Source: DAIPJH01 sp036770365 (GTDB taxonomy: Bacteria > Pseudomonadota > Alphaproteobacteria > Rickettsiales > UBA998). Taken from it: a stretch of 64,000 nt of DNA. The stretch lies in NCBI GenBank assembly GCA_036770365.1, contig DAIPJH010000004.1:1-64000 (forward strand), given 5' to 3'. Position 1 is the stretch's first letter. Every line of letters starts with the position of its first letter. The notes beneath the pieces were generated by a model. That model was not told where the DNA came from, did not search any database, and saw nothing but the letters and a program-made list of their open reading frames with translations. This document shows positions 6,332 through 15,592 of the stretch, piece by piece. The position numbers were made by a program, and so were the translations under genes.

Positions 6332-8884
6332 TTGAGTCAGTTTGATCCACAAAATCCAGTGACGGGAGCGGGTAACCAACCTGCACCTCAAGCTGCGCCT
6401 GCTATTTCGCCTCAGCAGGCGACGTCCCAGCCTGTACGCCCAGAATTATTGCCGCCTTCACCCTATCCGCAAGGGTATCCGCCGCAACACATGATGCAAC
6501 AGCCTTATCCGCCGATCTATCCTCATATGCCGTATTACCCTATGCCTCAACCCTATCCTGAAGGGTATTCACCGCAACACATGATGCAACAGCCTTATCC
6601 GCCAATGTATCCATCTCAACACATGATGCAACAGCCTTACCCGCCGATCTATCCACCGCAGCAGATGATGCAGCCTTCTATGCCTCAACAACAATCATCC
6701 CCGCAACCACCTGCGGCGCAATCGTCGTCTGTACCTTCACAGCAATTGCTTGCAATTCCCCCAGCTCAACCTGTATCGCAAGAGGAAGAAAAACTCCGTC
6801 AAGAGGAAGAAAAACTCCGTGCTGAAGCATTGCGTCGTGCGCAAGAAGATGCTGTACGTGAGCAAGTCGCACAGGAGAAAATCGCTTTAGAAAGGGCGCA
6901 GGCACAAGCACAAGCACAGGCACAGGCACAGGCACAGGCACAAGAACAAGCTCGTATGCGCGCCCAGATGGAGGCGCAAGCGCGGGTTCAATTGCAAGCA
7001 GCAGAGGCGCAAGCTGAAACGCAGGCTCATATGGTTATATCACCAGAAGTGCAACAACAGCTTGCTGCACAATCAATGGAGATGCCTGTTCAACAGCCAC
7101 CAGCTGTCATGCCTGATGGTTCGATGATGTCAGTAGAAGCTGGTATGCCGACGATTGCTGCCCAAGCTGATGATTTAGTGATGCAGAATGTGCTGGTCAA
7201 GCCAAAGATGCGTATTGGAGATCGCCTGATAGAACTTGGCTTAGTGTCAACTGACCAATTGCAAGTTGCTTTGCAAGAACAACGCTCTAGTAAGAAATTA
7301 CTTGGTACAATTCTCGTTGAGATGGGGTTTGTGACGGAGAGTGCTATTGCGGAAGTATTAGCAGAATCCGCAGGAACTGAGCGTTTTATTGCTAAAGGTG
7401 CGATGATTGATCCTCAGGTTATTAAGCTTGTGCCAAAGCAAATAGCACAGCGTAATAAAGTGATTCCAGTGTCGATCGAGAACGGTAATTTACAGCTTGC
7501 TATGGAAGACGTGTATAACGTGGTGGCTGTGGATCAGGTTCGCCGTGGTTTGCCACGTGGTATGGAGATTTTACCGCTTTTTTGTACTGAGACAGAGATT
7601 CAAGAACTTATCAGTACATATTACGATTACGAAATTTCGATTGATGGGATCTTGCGTGAGATTGAGACGGGGATTCGTGAGCATAACGCCGATTCTTTCC
7701 TTGATGGTTCGCAGAGTTCATATGTTAGCCCAACGGTACGTTTGGTAAACGCATTGTTGATCGACTCGGTCAAGCAAGGGGCATCAGATATTCACTTTGA
7801 GCCTGAAGGCAGCTATTTGCGTTTGCGCTACCGTATTGATGGGGCAATGACCCAAATTCGTAGCTTTCACCGTGATTATTGGTCAGCGATTCTGGTACGT
7901 ATTAAAATTATGTCCGGAATGAACATTGCAGAAACGCGAAATCCTCAGGATGGTCGTATTTCCTTCCAGTTTATGGGGCGCGAGGTCGATTTTCGTGTGG
8001 CGACGCAGCCTACAGTGCATGGTGAGAACGTGGTGATGCGTTTGCTTGATAAGTCGCAGTCATTAATGCCGTTGGATAAACTTGGTTTTCGTGAAGATAG
8101 TATTGAATTGCTGAAAAAATTACTTAAGCGTCCTGAAGGTATTATTATTGTTACAGGTCCGACGGGTTCGGGTAAAACCACTTCACTTTATTCCGTCTTG
8201 AACGTCATCAATAAAATTGATGTGAATATTATGACCCTTGAAGATCCAGTGGAATATATGCTTCCGCTGATTCGTCAGTCGAACATCCGCGAAGGTGGGA
8301 TGGACTTTCTTAATGGTATTAAGTCATTGATGCGACAAGATCCAGACATTATCTTTCTTGGGGAGGTGCGTGATTCGGATACAGCACTTATGGCTGTGCG
8401 TGCGGCGATGACGGGTCACCAAGTATTTACTACTTTGCATACGAACGATGCGCTCGGCGCAATTCCGCGTTTGAATGATATTGGTGTGCCATCTCACTTG
8501 CTTGCTGGGTCTTTGATTGGGATATTAGCGCAGCGTTTAGCGCGAAAGCTTTGTCGTTGTAAGGAAGCGTATGTGGCAACGCCTGAAGATTGCAAATTGC
8601 TTGGGGTTGATCCTCACAACCCTCCAACTATTTATCGCGCCAATGGATGTGATGTGTGCGGGCATCGTGGTTATAAAGGACGTATGGTAATTGCCGAGAT
8701 ATTACAGGTGGATAAAGGGATGGATGAATTGATCGCGCAGCACTCTCCACGTGCGCGTTTGATTGAACATGCGTTAGAACAAGGTTTTGTGCCAATGGCA
8801 GAAGATGGCATTTTAAAAGTGTTGCGTGGTGATCTTGATGTGAATGAATTGGTGCGTCGTATTGATATGACAGAACGTATGTAA
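6332..8884 (+). CDS. PilB/GspE-type assembly ATPase with MshEN domain and long low-complexity N-terminus
   Basis: An 850-residue motor ATPase, about 280 residues longer than usual. It starts with TTG behind TTGAGG. Residues 1-150 are Pro/Gln/Met/Tyr-rich, with three or four HMMQQPYPP-type repeats. Residues 150-235 are a charged coiled coil with a pure Ala-Gln run. Residues 294-346 carry two tandem 24-residue MshEN motifs (RIGDRLIELG and LLGTILVEMG) separated by five residues, the known c-di-GMP-binding arrangement. The ATPase has Walker A GPTGSGKTTS (609-618), Asp box LEDPVEY (636-642), Walker B DPDIIFLGEVRD (670-681), His box TLHTND (701-706) and zinc Cys 741, 743, 773 and 776. No pilin, prepilin peptidase or secretin gene is in the window. 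Confidence 0.95.
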   Translation: MSQFDPQNPVTGAGNQPAPQAAPAISPQQATSQPVRPELLPPSPYPQGYPPQHMMQQPYPPIYPHMPYYPMPQPYPEGYSPQHMMQQPYPPMYPSQHMMQQPYPPIYPPQQMMQPSMPQQQSSPQPPAAQSSSVPSQQLLAIPPAQPVSQEEEKLRQEEEKLRAEALRRAQEDAVREQVAQEKIALERAQAQAQAQAQAQAQAQEQARMRAQMEAQARVQLQAAEAQAETQAHMVISPEVQQQLAAQSMEMPVQQPPAVMPDGSMMSVEAGMPTIAAQADDLVMQNVLVKPKMRIGDRLIELGLVSTDQLQVALQEQRSSKKLLGTILVEMGFVTESAIAEVLAESAGTERFIAKGAMIDPQVIKLVPKQIAQRNKVIPVSIENGNLQLAMEDVYNVVAVDQVRRGLPRGMEILPLFCTETEIQELISTYYDYEISIDGILREIETGIREHNADSFLDGSQSSYVSPTVRLVNALLIDSVKQGASDIHFEPEGSYLRLRYRIDGAMTQIRSFHRDYWSAILVRIKIMSGMNIAETRNPQDGRISFQFMGREVDFRVATQPTVHGENVVMRLLDKSQSLMPLDKLGFREDSIELLKKLLKRPEGIIIVTGPTGSGKTTSLYSVLNVINKIDVNIMTLEDPVEYMLPLIRQSNIREGGMDFLNGIKSLMRQDPDIIFLGEVRDSDTALMAVRAAMTGHQVFTTLHTNDALGAIPRLNDIGVPSHLLAGSLIGILAQRLARKLCRCKEAYVATPEDCKLLGVDPHNPPTIYRANGCDVCGHRGYKGRMVIAEILQVDKGMDELIAQHSPRARLIEHALEQGFVPMAEDGILKVLRGDLDVNELVRRIDMTERM

Positions 8885-8974
8885 TGTTTTGGGTAAAGAA
8901 AAATAGTGGGTGTTATTAAGGTTTGTTTAATAAAGCTCGGATAGATTTTGGGCAAAGGATATAGAGGTAATCTC

Positions 8975-10177
8975 ATGGCTAACTATGTGTATTCAGCACT
9001 GAACGATTCGGGTCGTAAAGTTCGCGGCGAAGTGATGGCAGATAATGAGCTTGACCTTGAGGCACGTTTGAAAGATCTTGGTCTAGATCTTGTCAGTTAT
9101 CGTATAGTAAAAGCTCAAAAAGCGAGCATGTTCGCTAAGATCAAGCTTCAAGACATGATCATTTTTTGTATTCAGATGGAACAGTTGGAGCGTGCAGGTG
9201 TGCCGCTTTTAGATGCACTAGCAGATTCGCGTGATGCAACGGACTCTTTGAAACTCAAGAACGTTTTGACGGGTGTCTACGAAAGTGTCAAAAATGGTGT
9301 TATGTTTTCGCAGGCATTGCAACAATATCCAAATGTGTTTGATCCAGTCTTTGTTGGTTTGATTGCTGCGGGTGAGAAAACAGGGAATCTTGGTGATTCT
9401 TTTGTGAACTTGGCAAACCATATGAAGTGGACGGGAGATCTTCGCCGTAAGGTCAAAAAAGCGGCGCGCTATCCTATGATTTTGTTGGTGGTATTGTCAG
9501 GCGTAATTTCGATCTTGATGCTTTTTGTTGTACCAAAATTGGTCGATTTTATTATGGCACAAGGGTTTGTTATTCCTATTCATACGAAAGCGTTAATTGC
9601 ATTTTCTGGATTCTTCGGAGAATATTGGTATGCTTGCCTTGGCACGCCTGTTCTGATTGGGATGGCGATGGCGACAGCGTATCGTATGTCTGAAGCTTTT
9701 GCTTATCGTATGGATAAAATAATGCTCAATGCCCCGATCATCGGTAAGGTGATTCGTAAAATTAACTTGGCGCGTTTTACTCAGTTTTTCTCGGTGATGT
9801 TCCGTTCTGGGATTGATATTTTGGAGTCTCTAAAATCTGCACGAGGAGTCGTGGGAAATCGTATTCTTCAAGAGTCGATTGATTTGGTGTACAAATCAGT
9901 GACAGAAGGTAACCGTATTACCGATTCATTACGTATGTCTAACCAGTTTCCGAATCTTGTGGTGCGTATGTTTAAGGTCGGAGAAGAAAGCGGGAATATG
10001 AATGATGCGCTGGAAAACATTAACTTCTTCTACAACCGCGAGGTAGATGATGCGGTGGAAGGGTTGATTGCGATGATTCAACCTATCTTGACCTTGGTCA
10101 TGGGTTCATTGATCTTGTGGATTATTGCCGCAGTGTTTGGTCCGCTTTACGATTCGTTCAGCAAAATGGATTTCTAA
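8975..10177 (+). CDS. PilC/GspF-type inner-membrane platform protein
   Basis: A 400-residue platform protein of type IV pilus and type II secretion machines, on which the ATPase acts. Two repeated GspF domains are visible (about 65-190 and 265-390), each with the cytoplasmic helical bundle (QMEQLERAGVPLLDAL and FFSVMFRSGIDILESL). Membrane segments lie at about 165-187, 205-230 and 370-392. The N-terminal YVYSALNDSGRKVRGEV is the usual family opening. I place the start at ATG 8975, with AGAGG 8 bp upstream, rather than at a TTG at 8948 with no family support. It is 90 bp after the ATPase and probably in one transcript. Confidence 0.93.
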   Translation: MANYVYSALNDSGRKVRGEVMADNELDLEARLKDLGLDLVSYRIVKAQKASMFAKIKLQDMIIFCIQMEQLERAGVPLLDALADSRDATDSLKLKNVLTGVYESVKNGVMFSQALQQYPNVFDPVFVGLIAAGEKTGNLGDSFVNLANHMKWTGDLRRKVKKAARYPMILLVVLSGVISILMLFVVPKLVDFIMAQGFVIPIHTKALIAFSGFFGEYWYACLGTPVLIGMAMATAYRMSEAFAYRMDKIMLNAPIIGKVIRKINLARFTQFFSVMFRSGIDILESLKSARGVVGNRILQESIDLVYKSVTEGNRITDSLRMSNQFPNLVVRMFKVGEESGNMNDALENINFFYNREVDDAVEGLIAMIQPILTLVMGSLILWIIAAVFGPLYDSFSKMDF

Positions 10178-10659
10178 GCCGCTTTTGCTAAACCTTGAGT
10201 AAAACTAAGTACTTCCTTTGCGTGGTCGGTGACTTTGACGTTGCGCCATATCTGCACAATGATCCCTGCCTCATCAATCAGGTAGGTTGCGCGCTCAATT
10301 CCCATATATTTTTTACCATACATGCTTTTTTCCACCCATACACCATAGGTTTCACAGGCTGTGCTTTTTTCATCAGAGAGTAGAGTAAAGTTCAAATCAT
10401 ATTTACTGATGAAGCTGCAATGTTTTTTGATAGAGTCTTTGGAGACACCTAAAATAACCGTGTTTGTTTCCGCAAACGACGTCGTTAAATCACGAAAATC
10501 CTTCGCTTCAATTGTGCATCCAGGAGTGTCATCTTTTGGATAAAAATACAAAACAACTTTCTTTCCGAGAAGCGATGAGAGGCTGATAAGCTGTCCCTCT
10601 TGATTGGGAATATTGAAGTCAGGCGCGGTTTGTCCAATGGTTGGAAGAGCATGTGTCAT
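10174..10659 (-). CDS. bcp: Bcp/PrxQ-type peroxiredoxin
   Basis: A 161-residue thiol peroxidase that reduces hydrogen peroxide and organic peroxides. The thioredoxin-like fold opens with GQTAPDFNIPNQEG, and the peroxidatic Cys48 is in DTPGCTIEA. The nearby resolving Cys found five residues later in E. coli Bcp is replaced here by Lys53, so the enzyme would act as a 1-Cys type or use another Cys (in KKHCSF or STACETYG). The 3' end overlaps pilC by 4 bp, tail to tail. Confidence 0.93.
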   Translation of the reverse strand: MTHALPTIGQTAPDFNIPNQEGQLISLSSLLGKKVVLYFYPKDDTPGCTIEAKDFRDLTTSFAETNTVILGVSKDSIKKHCSFISKYDLNFTLLSDEKSTACETYGVWVEKSMYGKKYMGIERATYLIDEAGIIVQIWRNVKVTDHAKEVLSFTQGLAKAA

Positions 10660-10709
10660 GGTTTTTACCCTATTAAAATAGTGGATTATTGCGTTGTTTA
10701 TAGTGTCAA

Positions 10710-10726
10710 TTTCGCTGGAATGACAG
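10710..10726 (-). repeat. Half copy of the ATTCCAGC palindromic repeat
   Basis: Read on the minus strand this is TGTCATTCCAGCGAAA, the left arm and tetraloop of the palindrome present in full at 49454 and 53108. The right arm is missing. It lies in the bcp-hpt divergent gap. Confidence 0.5.
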
Positions 10727-10766
10727 AAAAAAATACGTCATAGTGGACGCATGTGAGGAGAGGGAT

Positions 10767-11315
10767 ATGAAACGTCCTGAAGGTGATATTGAGGTATTGT
10801 ATGGTGCAGATGAGATTGCGCATGTGAATGCTCGGCTTGCGCGTGATATTGCCTGTTATTATGAAAAGAATTTTATGATCGTGGCACTGCTCAAAGGCAG
10901 CTTTGTTTTTGCAGCGGATTTGGTGCGCGCACTCTGTTATGAGAATCGTCATCCACAAATTGATTTTATGACATTATCTTCCTACGGCAATGCGACCACC
11001 AGTTCAGGTAAGATGACGATTAATCGTGATCTTAGCGAGGATGTGATGGGTAAGGATATATTACTGGTCGATGATATTTTGGAATCTGGCGGGACGTTGG
11101 ATTATGCGCGAAAATACTTGTTAGAACGTGGTGCGCGTAGCATTAAAATTTGCGTATTGCTCGATAAACCTCATAAACGTCGTGATGATCTGCCGATTGA
11201 TGCGGATTTTGTAGGATTCTCGATTGAGGATCACTTTGTGATAGGTTACGGGCTTGATTATGCTGGATGGTTTAGAGAACTACCGTATATTGGGGTTTTG
11301 GAGCAAGCGTCTTAG
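10767..11315 (+). CDS. hpt: Hypoxanthine phosphoribosyltransferase
   Basis: A 182-residue purine-salvage enzyme that converts hypoxanthine (and guanine) plus PRPP to the nucleotide. The PRPP-binding motif DILLVDDILESGGT is at 97-110, the LLKGSFVFAADL loop at 41-52 and VGFSIEDHFVIGYGLDY near the end. The ATG at 10767 follows a strong GAGGAGAGGG ribosome site, so I prefer it to a GTG 24 bp upstream. The 3' end overlaps the convergent hypothetical gene by 4 bp. Confidence 0.95.
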   Translation: MKRPEGDIEVLYGADEIAHVNARLARDIACYYEKNFMIVALLKGSFVFAADLVRALCYENRHPQIDFMTLSSYGNATTSSGKMTINRDLSEDVMGKDILLVDDILESGGTLDYARKYLLERGARSIKICVLLDKPHKRRDDLPIDADFVGFSIEDHFVIGYGLDYAGWFRELPYIGVLEQAS

Positions 11316-12358
11316 CGTTGGGGTTCAACATCATCGTTATCGAGCGATAGACGCATGTGGCGAACATTGTTGACCCACGTGCCGGAGGATTCCATTTCAT
11401 GTGAATGATGTAGTTTGTGTTTGCGCGCATGTTTGGGTAAAACGGCTTTTTCTAATGATTCTGCAAAGAGGTCGCGTAATTCTGGTGAGGGGGTAAGAAG
11501 ATAGCATTTTACATCTGCGATGGTCTTTTTATATCGGTCCATTTTTTTTGTTTTATGTTGGTGCTTTCCCTGTTTGTCAATGCATTCATGCTGTAGTTCA
11601 CGGATATAGGTTTTAACGCGTTCAGGTCGGTTGCGGATATTAATAAGGGTATTGAGTAGGGTCTCCGCAAAATCATGATCTTTCTGTACGGTGGTATGAA
11701 GATGCACACTTGCCTCTGCGGATGGATGCGGTTCTCTGCGAGCTAAAATTTCTTGGGTGACGGTGATAAGAGGCGTCACTTCAAGTCCTTGTAGGTCACT
11801 TTTGAGTGATGTTTCCCAATAATCTTTGACCGTTTTTCGGTTGGTTTTTACCTGATATTTATAGCTTCTTTCTTCAATATATGCGAGCAGCTTTCCTAAG
11901 ATTGGGAAACGACTGTTGCTTTCATCTGGCATAAGAGTAGCACGGCGTAATTCATCTTTGACCTGCAAGACGAGTTGTTTTTCTTGTTCTAAGTCTTTGT
12001 GGGCATGGCTGTATTCATGCGAAAGCTGTTTGATAAGGCGTTTAGTGTTGAGCGTATTCGCAGGGGCAGGGGCAAATGCCCATGCATTGAGATAGTGATT
12101 CACTCGGGCGAGATGACTGTCTTCTGGAAGCAAGGGTTTGGGGTGTAAGAACTGTTTTTCCACAATCGTTTTGGCGCGATCGTTTAAAAAATGTACATTG
12201 AAAAGCGGGGTAGTATGAGGGGTGGTTGTATGCGGAAGACGTGCCTGCCAATCGCGTACTTTCTTAGCAAAAGCATCAACGGCATGATTCTCGTAGGGTG
12301 TGTGTTCGCTCACGCGGATGCCTCTTGTTTGTCGCTGTCCCCACGACACATAGGCCAT
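11312..12358 (-). CDS. Hypothetical protein, basic and His-rich
   Basis: A 348-residue protein of unknown family. It has no signal peptide or membrane segment and is rich in His, Lys, Arg and Thr. The middle (about 105-160) is predicted helical and heptad-like (LIKQLSHEYSHAHKDLEQEK, then LVLQVKDELRRATLMP). The C-terminal third has many basic residues (KHQHKTKKMDRYKKTIAD, KHARKHKLHHSHE). The long uninterrupted frame and ordinary codon use for this window support a real gene. It lies downstream of alaS on the same strand with a 41-bp gap. A cytoplasmic, perhaps nucleic-acid-associated, role is a guess from charge only. Confidence 0.7.
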   Translation of the reverse strand: MAYVSWGQRQTRGIRVSEHTPYENHAVDAFAKKVRDWQARLPHTTTPHTTPLFNVHFLNDRAKTIVEKQFLHPKPLLPEDSHLARVNHYLNAWAFAPAPANTLNTKRLIKQLSHEYSHAHKDLEQEKQLVLQVKDELRRATLMPDESNSRFPILGKLLAYIEERSYKYQVKTNRKTVKDYWETSLKSDLQGLEVTPLITVTQEILARREPHPSAEASVHLHTTVQKDHDFAETLLNTLINIRNRPERVKTYIRELQHECIDKQGKHQHKTKKMDRYKKTIADVKCYLLTPSPELRDLFAESLEKAVLPKHARKHKLHHSHEMESSGTWVNNVRHMRLSLDNDDVEPQR

Positions 12359-12399
12359 ATTAATCTAACTTTGATTTTTGTAAAAGAAAAATTAACACG

Positions 12400-15048
12400 T
12401 TAGATTAGAGATGCTTTGATTTTTGCAATCGCATCTTCGCCTGCTTCGCCGTTCGTGCCTCCACCTTGCGCCATGTTGGGGCGTCCGCCGCCGCCTTGAC
12501 CACCAAGTGCTTCCACTCCGATCTTGACGAGGTCAGCCGCGTTGTATGTGGTAGAAAGTTCCTGTGAAACTGCGACCACGATTGAGCCTTTGCCTTCAAA
12601 ACCAGAGGTAACAACGACAATCCCGTTATCACCGAGTGGTTTAAGGTAATTTTCAGCGAGTCCGCGTAGTTCTTTGGGTGGCATATCGGGGAAATGCTTG
12701 CCAATGAACAGAGTATTGCCAATGGTTTCTGCGGTTGCTTCCGCGCTGCCGCCAGAGCCACCCATTGCGAGCTGTTTTTTCGCGTCTGCGAGTTCTTTTT
12801 GTAAAGATTTACGTTCGTTTTGAAGGGTTACCACGCGTTCTTGTACTTCTGATGTGCCGACCTTCATTTCTGCGGCAACGGCTTTGAGGGTGGCATCTTG
12901 AGCATTTAAAAAGGCAAGTGCGCCAGCTTGGGTGACGGCTTCAATACGGCGTACCCCTGCGGCAATCGCTGTTTCTGAGATGATTTTGAATAAACCAATA
13001 TCACCTGTTTGGCGTACGTGGGTGCCGCCGCAAAGTTCAACGGAATAACTGCCTTCGCCCATGGCTAACACACGTACTTCATCGCCGTATTTTTCGCCAA
13101 ACAGAGCCATTGCACCAGCCTTGATAGCATCTTCTGGTTTCATAAGACGGGTGGAAACGGTAGAGTTTTCCCATATCAAGCGATTGACTTCTGCTTCAAT
13201 CGTTACTGTTTCTTCAGGTGATAAAGCCTTGGGATGTGACATATCAAAACGCAGACGTTCTGCGTTCACCAGTGAGCCTTTTTGGGTGATGTGTTCGCCA
13301 AGGTGTTTGCGCAACACTGCATGAAGGAGGTGGGTCGCTGAGTGGTTAGCGCGAATACGGTTTCTGCGTTCGATGTCAATCGTGACCTCTACGGCGTCAC
13401 CTACGTTAAGTGCTGCGGATAAAGTGACATGATGCACATGCAAATCACCTAGTGGTTTGGTAGTATCGGTCACTTCACCAAGGATGGCTTTATCTTTAGT
13501 GAGGGTTGCAGTGTCGCCCGCTTGGCCGCCTGATTCACCGTAGCAAGGAGTTTGGTTGAGTAAAATTTCGACCTTATCACCAGCTCCAGCAGTTTTTACT
13601 TCGACGCCGCCTTTGATGATGGCAGTGACGACGGCACTTGCACTGTTGGCAGAGTAGCCTAAGAATTCGGTTGCGCCGAGTGTCTCGCGCAAGCCAAACC
13701 AAATTTGCGAGGTGGCTTCTGATCCTGAACCTTTCCATGCGGCGCGCGCGCGGGTTTTTTGTTCTTCCATGCAGGCAGCAAAGCCGTCTGTATCTACTTG
13801 TATATCGTGGCTGCGTAAAATATCTTGGGTTAAATCAAGTGGGAAGCCGTAAGTGTCATAGAGTTTGAAGGCAATATCACCCTTGAGGCTGCCGCCCGCT
13901 TTTAGGTGTTCGCGTTCTTCATCAAGCAGTTTTAAGCCGCGTCCTAAGGTATCTTGGAAGCGTTCTTCTTCGGATCTTAGTGTCTCAGAGATGAGTGCGC
14001 GTGCGCGTCCAAGTTCAGCGTACGCTTCGCTCATCTCTGCCATCAGGGTAGGGACTAAGCGGTACATAAGCGGTTGTTTGCTGCCAAGCATGTGGGCGTG
14101 GCGCATGGCGCGGCGCATGATGCGGCGTAGGACATAACCGCGTCCTTCGTTCGATGGCAGCACGCCGTCTGCGATCAGGAAACACGCTGAACGTAAATGA
14201 TCCGCAATCACGCGGTGAGAGGCGCGTTTATCACCCTCCGCCTTCACGCCCGTGAGGTCAACCGACGCTTTGATAAGGGTTTTGAAAATATCAGTATCGT
14301 AATTATCATGCACACCTTGCATCACTGCCGCCATACGCTCTAAGCCCATGCCTGTATCAATGCTTGGTTTTGGAAGGTCGATACGTGTGTCCGTATCTTT
14401 TTGCTCATATTGCATGAAAACGAGATTCCAAATCTCAATGAATCTATCGCCGAATTGGTCGCTGTGATCGGCGTTGAGCTTCCATGCACCTTCGGCGGCA
14501 TGTTCACCGTGATCATAGAAAATTTCTGAGCAAGGTCCGCACGGGCCAGTATCACCCATCGCCCAAAAATTATCTTTGGTGGGGATGCGTAGGATACGTT
14601 CGTCTTCGCAGCCCGTAATTTTTTTCCACAGATTGAACGCTTCATCGTCGGTATGGTAGACGGTGAAATAGAGTTTCTCACGTGGCAAGCCGTAGTCCTT
14701 GCTGAGGAGTTGCCACGCATGATAAATCGCTTCTTCTTTAAAATAATCGCCGAATGAAAAGTTACCAAGCATTTCAAAGAAGGTGTGGTGACGCGCAGTG
14801 TAGCCAACATTATCAAGGTCATTATGCTTGCCGCCAGCGCGTACGCATTTTTGTGAGGTGGTTGCGCGCGGAGGGTTGGGTGCATGCTCTGCACCTGTAA
14901 AGATGTTTTTGAACTGCACCATCCCAGCGTTCGTGAACATCAGGGTCGGGTCATTATGTGGCACAAGTGGCGAAGAAGGAAGAATGGTATGACCATGACC
15001 TTCAAAATATGAAAGAAAAGTGCCGCGAACGTCTTTTAAGCTATGCAT
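12400..15048 (-). CDS. alaS: Alanine--tRNA ligase
   Basis: An 882-residue enzyme of normal length that charges tRNA-Ala. The class II catalytic core begins with LKDVRGTFLSYFEGHGH and LMFTNAGMVQFKNIF, with GDTGPCGPCSEI in the active-site region. The editing domain has HSATHLLHAVL (about 566-576) and CGGTHVRQTGDIG (about 672-684), the zinc/editing motif that removes mischarged Ser and Gly. The C-terminal C-Ala domain ends in a Gly-rich GGQGGGGRPNMAQGGG stretch, a family hallmark. No T-box or attenuator is apparent upstream. Confidence 0.98.
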   Translation of the reverse strand: MHSLKDVRGTFLSYFEGHGHTILPSSPLVPHNDPTLMFTNAGMVQFKNIFTGAEHAPNPPRATTSQKCVRAGGKHNDLDNVGYTARHHTFFEMLGNFSFGDYFKEEAIYHAWQLLSKDYGLPREKLYFTVYHTDDEAFNLWKKITGCEDERILRIPTKDNFWAMGDTGPCGPCSEIFYDHGEHAAEGAWKLNADHSDQFGDRFIEIWNLVFMQYEQKDTDTRIDLPKPSIDTGMGLERMAAVMQGVHDNYDTDIFKTLIKASVDLTGVKAEGDKRASHRVIADHLRSACFLIADGVLPSNEGRGYVLRRIMRRAMRHAHMLGSKQPLMYRLVPTLMAEMSEAYAELGRARALISETLRSEEERFQDTLGRGLKLLDEEREHLKAGGSLKGDIAFKLYDTYGFPLDLTQDILRSHDIQVDTDGFAACMEEQKTRARAAWKGSGSEATSQIWFGLRETLGATEFLGYSANSASAVVTAIIKGGVEVKTAGAGDKVEILLNQTPCYGESGGQAGDTATLTKDKAILGEVTDTTKPLGDLHVHHVTLSAALNVGDAVEVTIDIERRNRIRANHSATHLLHAVLRKHLGEHITQKGSLVNAERLRFDMSHPKALSPEETVTIEAEVNRLIWENSTVSTRLMKPEDAIKAGAMALFGEKYGDEVRVLAMGEGSYSVELCGGTHVRQTGDIGLFKIISETAIAAGVRRIEAVTQAGALAFLNAQDATLKAVAAEMKVGTSEVQERVVTLQNERKSLQKELADAKKQLAMGGSGGSAEATAETIGNTLFIGKHFPDMPPKELRGLAENYLKPLGDNGIVVVTSGFEGKGSIVVAVSQELSTTYNAADLVKIGVEALGGQGGGGRPNMAQGGGTNGEAGEDAIAKIKASLI

Positions 15049-15162
15049 GCGTGAACAAACCTAATTATCAAGTTTATGGTTATATCTGTGCGCATGCTTA
15101 TACGAGAGATAGGCATCTATATCAAGCATTGTCATGTGTTATAGGAAAACTTTGATGCGATA

Positions 15163-15519
15163 TTATCTTCGTTTGCTTTGGTTGCCCATATTAACACTTA
15201 GATTCGGTGTATTGTTAAGAGATGCAATTTTTTCTGCATTAAAAAATTGTTCAGGAATTTTTATACGAAGCATTCCATTATCTTCTACGCAAACGGTTGC
15301 ATCTGTAATTCCTACACTACCGAGTAGCCCCTTCGTGAAGTCTATCACGCTACTAGGTTCAAAGACTGAGCAGTCATTGCGTGTTTTCGTAAAGACACCT
15401 GTTTGAGGGTCGTGTGTCCAAGGACGATTATTTGTCGTAAGCCAAGTACGGATCATTCGATCTATACCTTTATAATTTTCTTCTTGTGTCGTGTTATCTT
15501 GTCTGCTCATGACTACCAT
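15163..15519 (-). CDS. Small hypothetical protein
   Basis: A 118-residue protein of unknown function, possibly starting at the second Met (MSRQDN, 115 residues). It contains TWLTTNNRPWTHDPQTG and a central VIDFTKGLLGSVGITDATV segment, with no membrane segment. It lies between alaS and a chemoreceptor on the same strand, 114 bp upstream of alaS. The frame is intact and not overlapped by a better one. No role can be inferred. Confidence 0.6.
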   Translation of the reverse strand: MVVMSRQDNTTQEENYKGIDRMIRTWLTTNNRPWTHDPQTGVFTKTRNDCSVFEPSSVIDFTKGLLGSVGITDATVCVEDNGMLRIKIPEQFFNAEKIASLNNTPNLSVNMGNQSKRR

Positions 15520-15592
15520 CCATCATCTAGGGGATGGTGTATCTTAGAGCAGGTATGTTACAACTTTATGAATAGATTTTGTTTTTATGTAA

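Noticed and set aside
14340..14894. A 184-codon frame overlapping alaS on the same strand
   Set aside because: A shifted-frame shadow of alaS with no recognisable domain.
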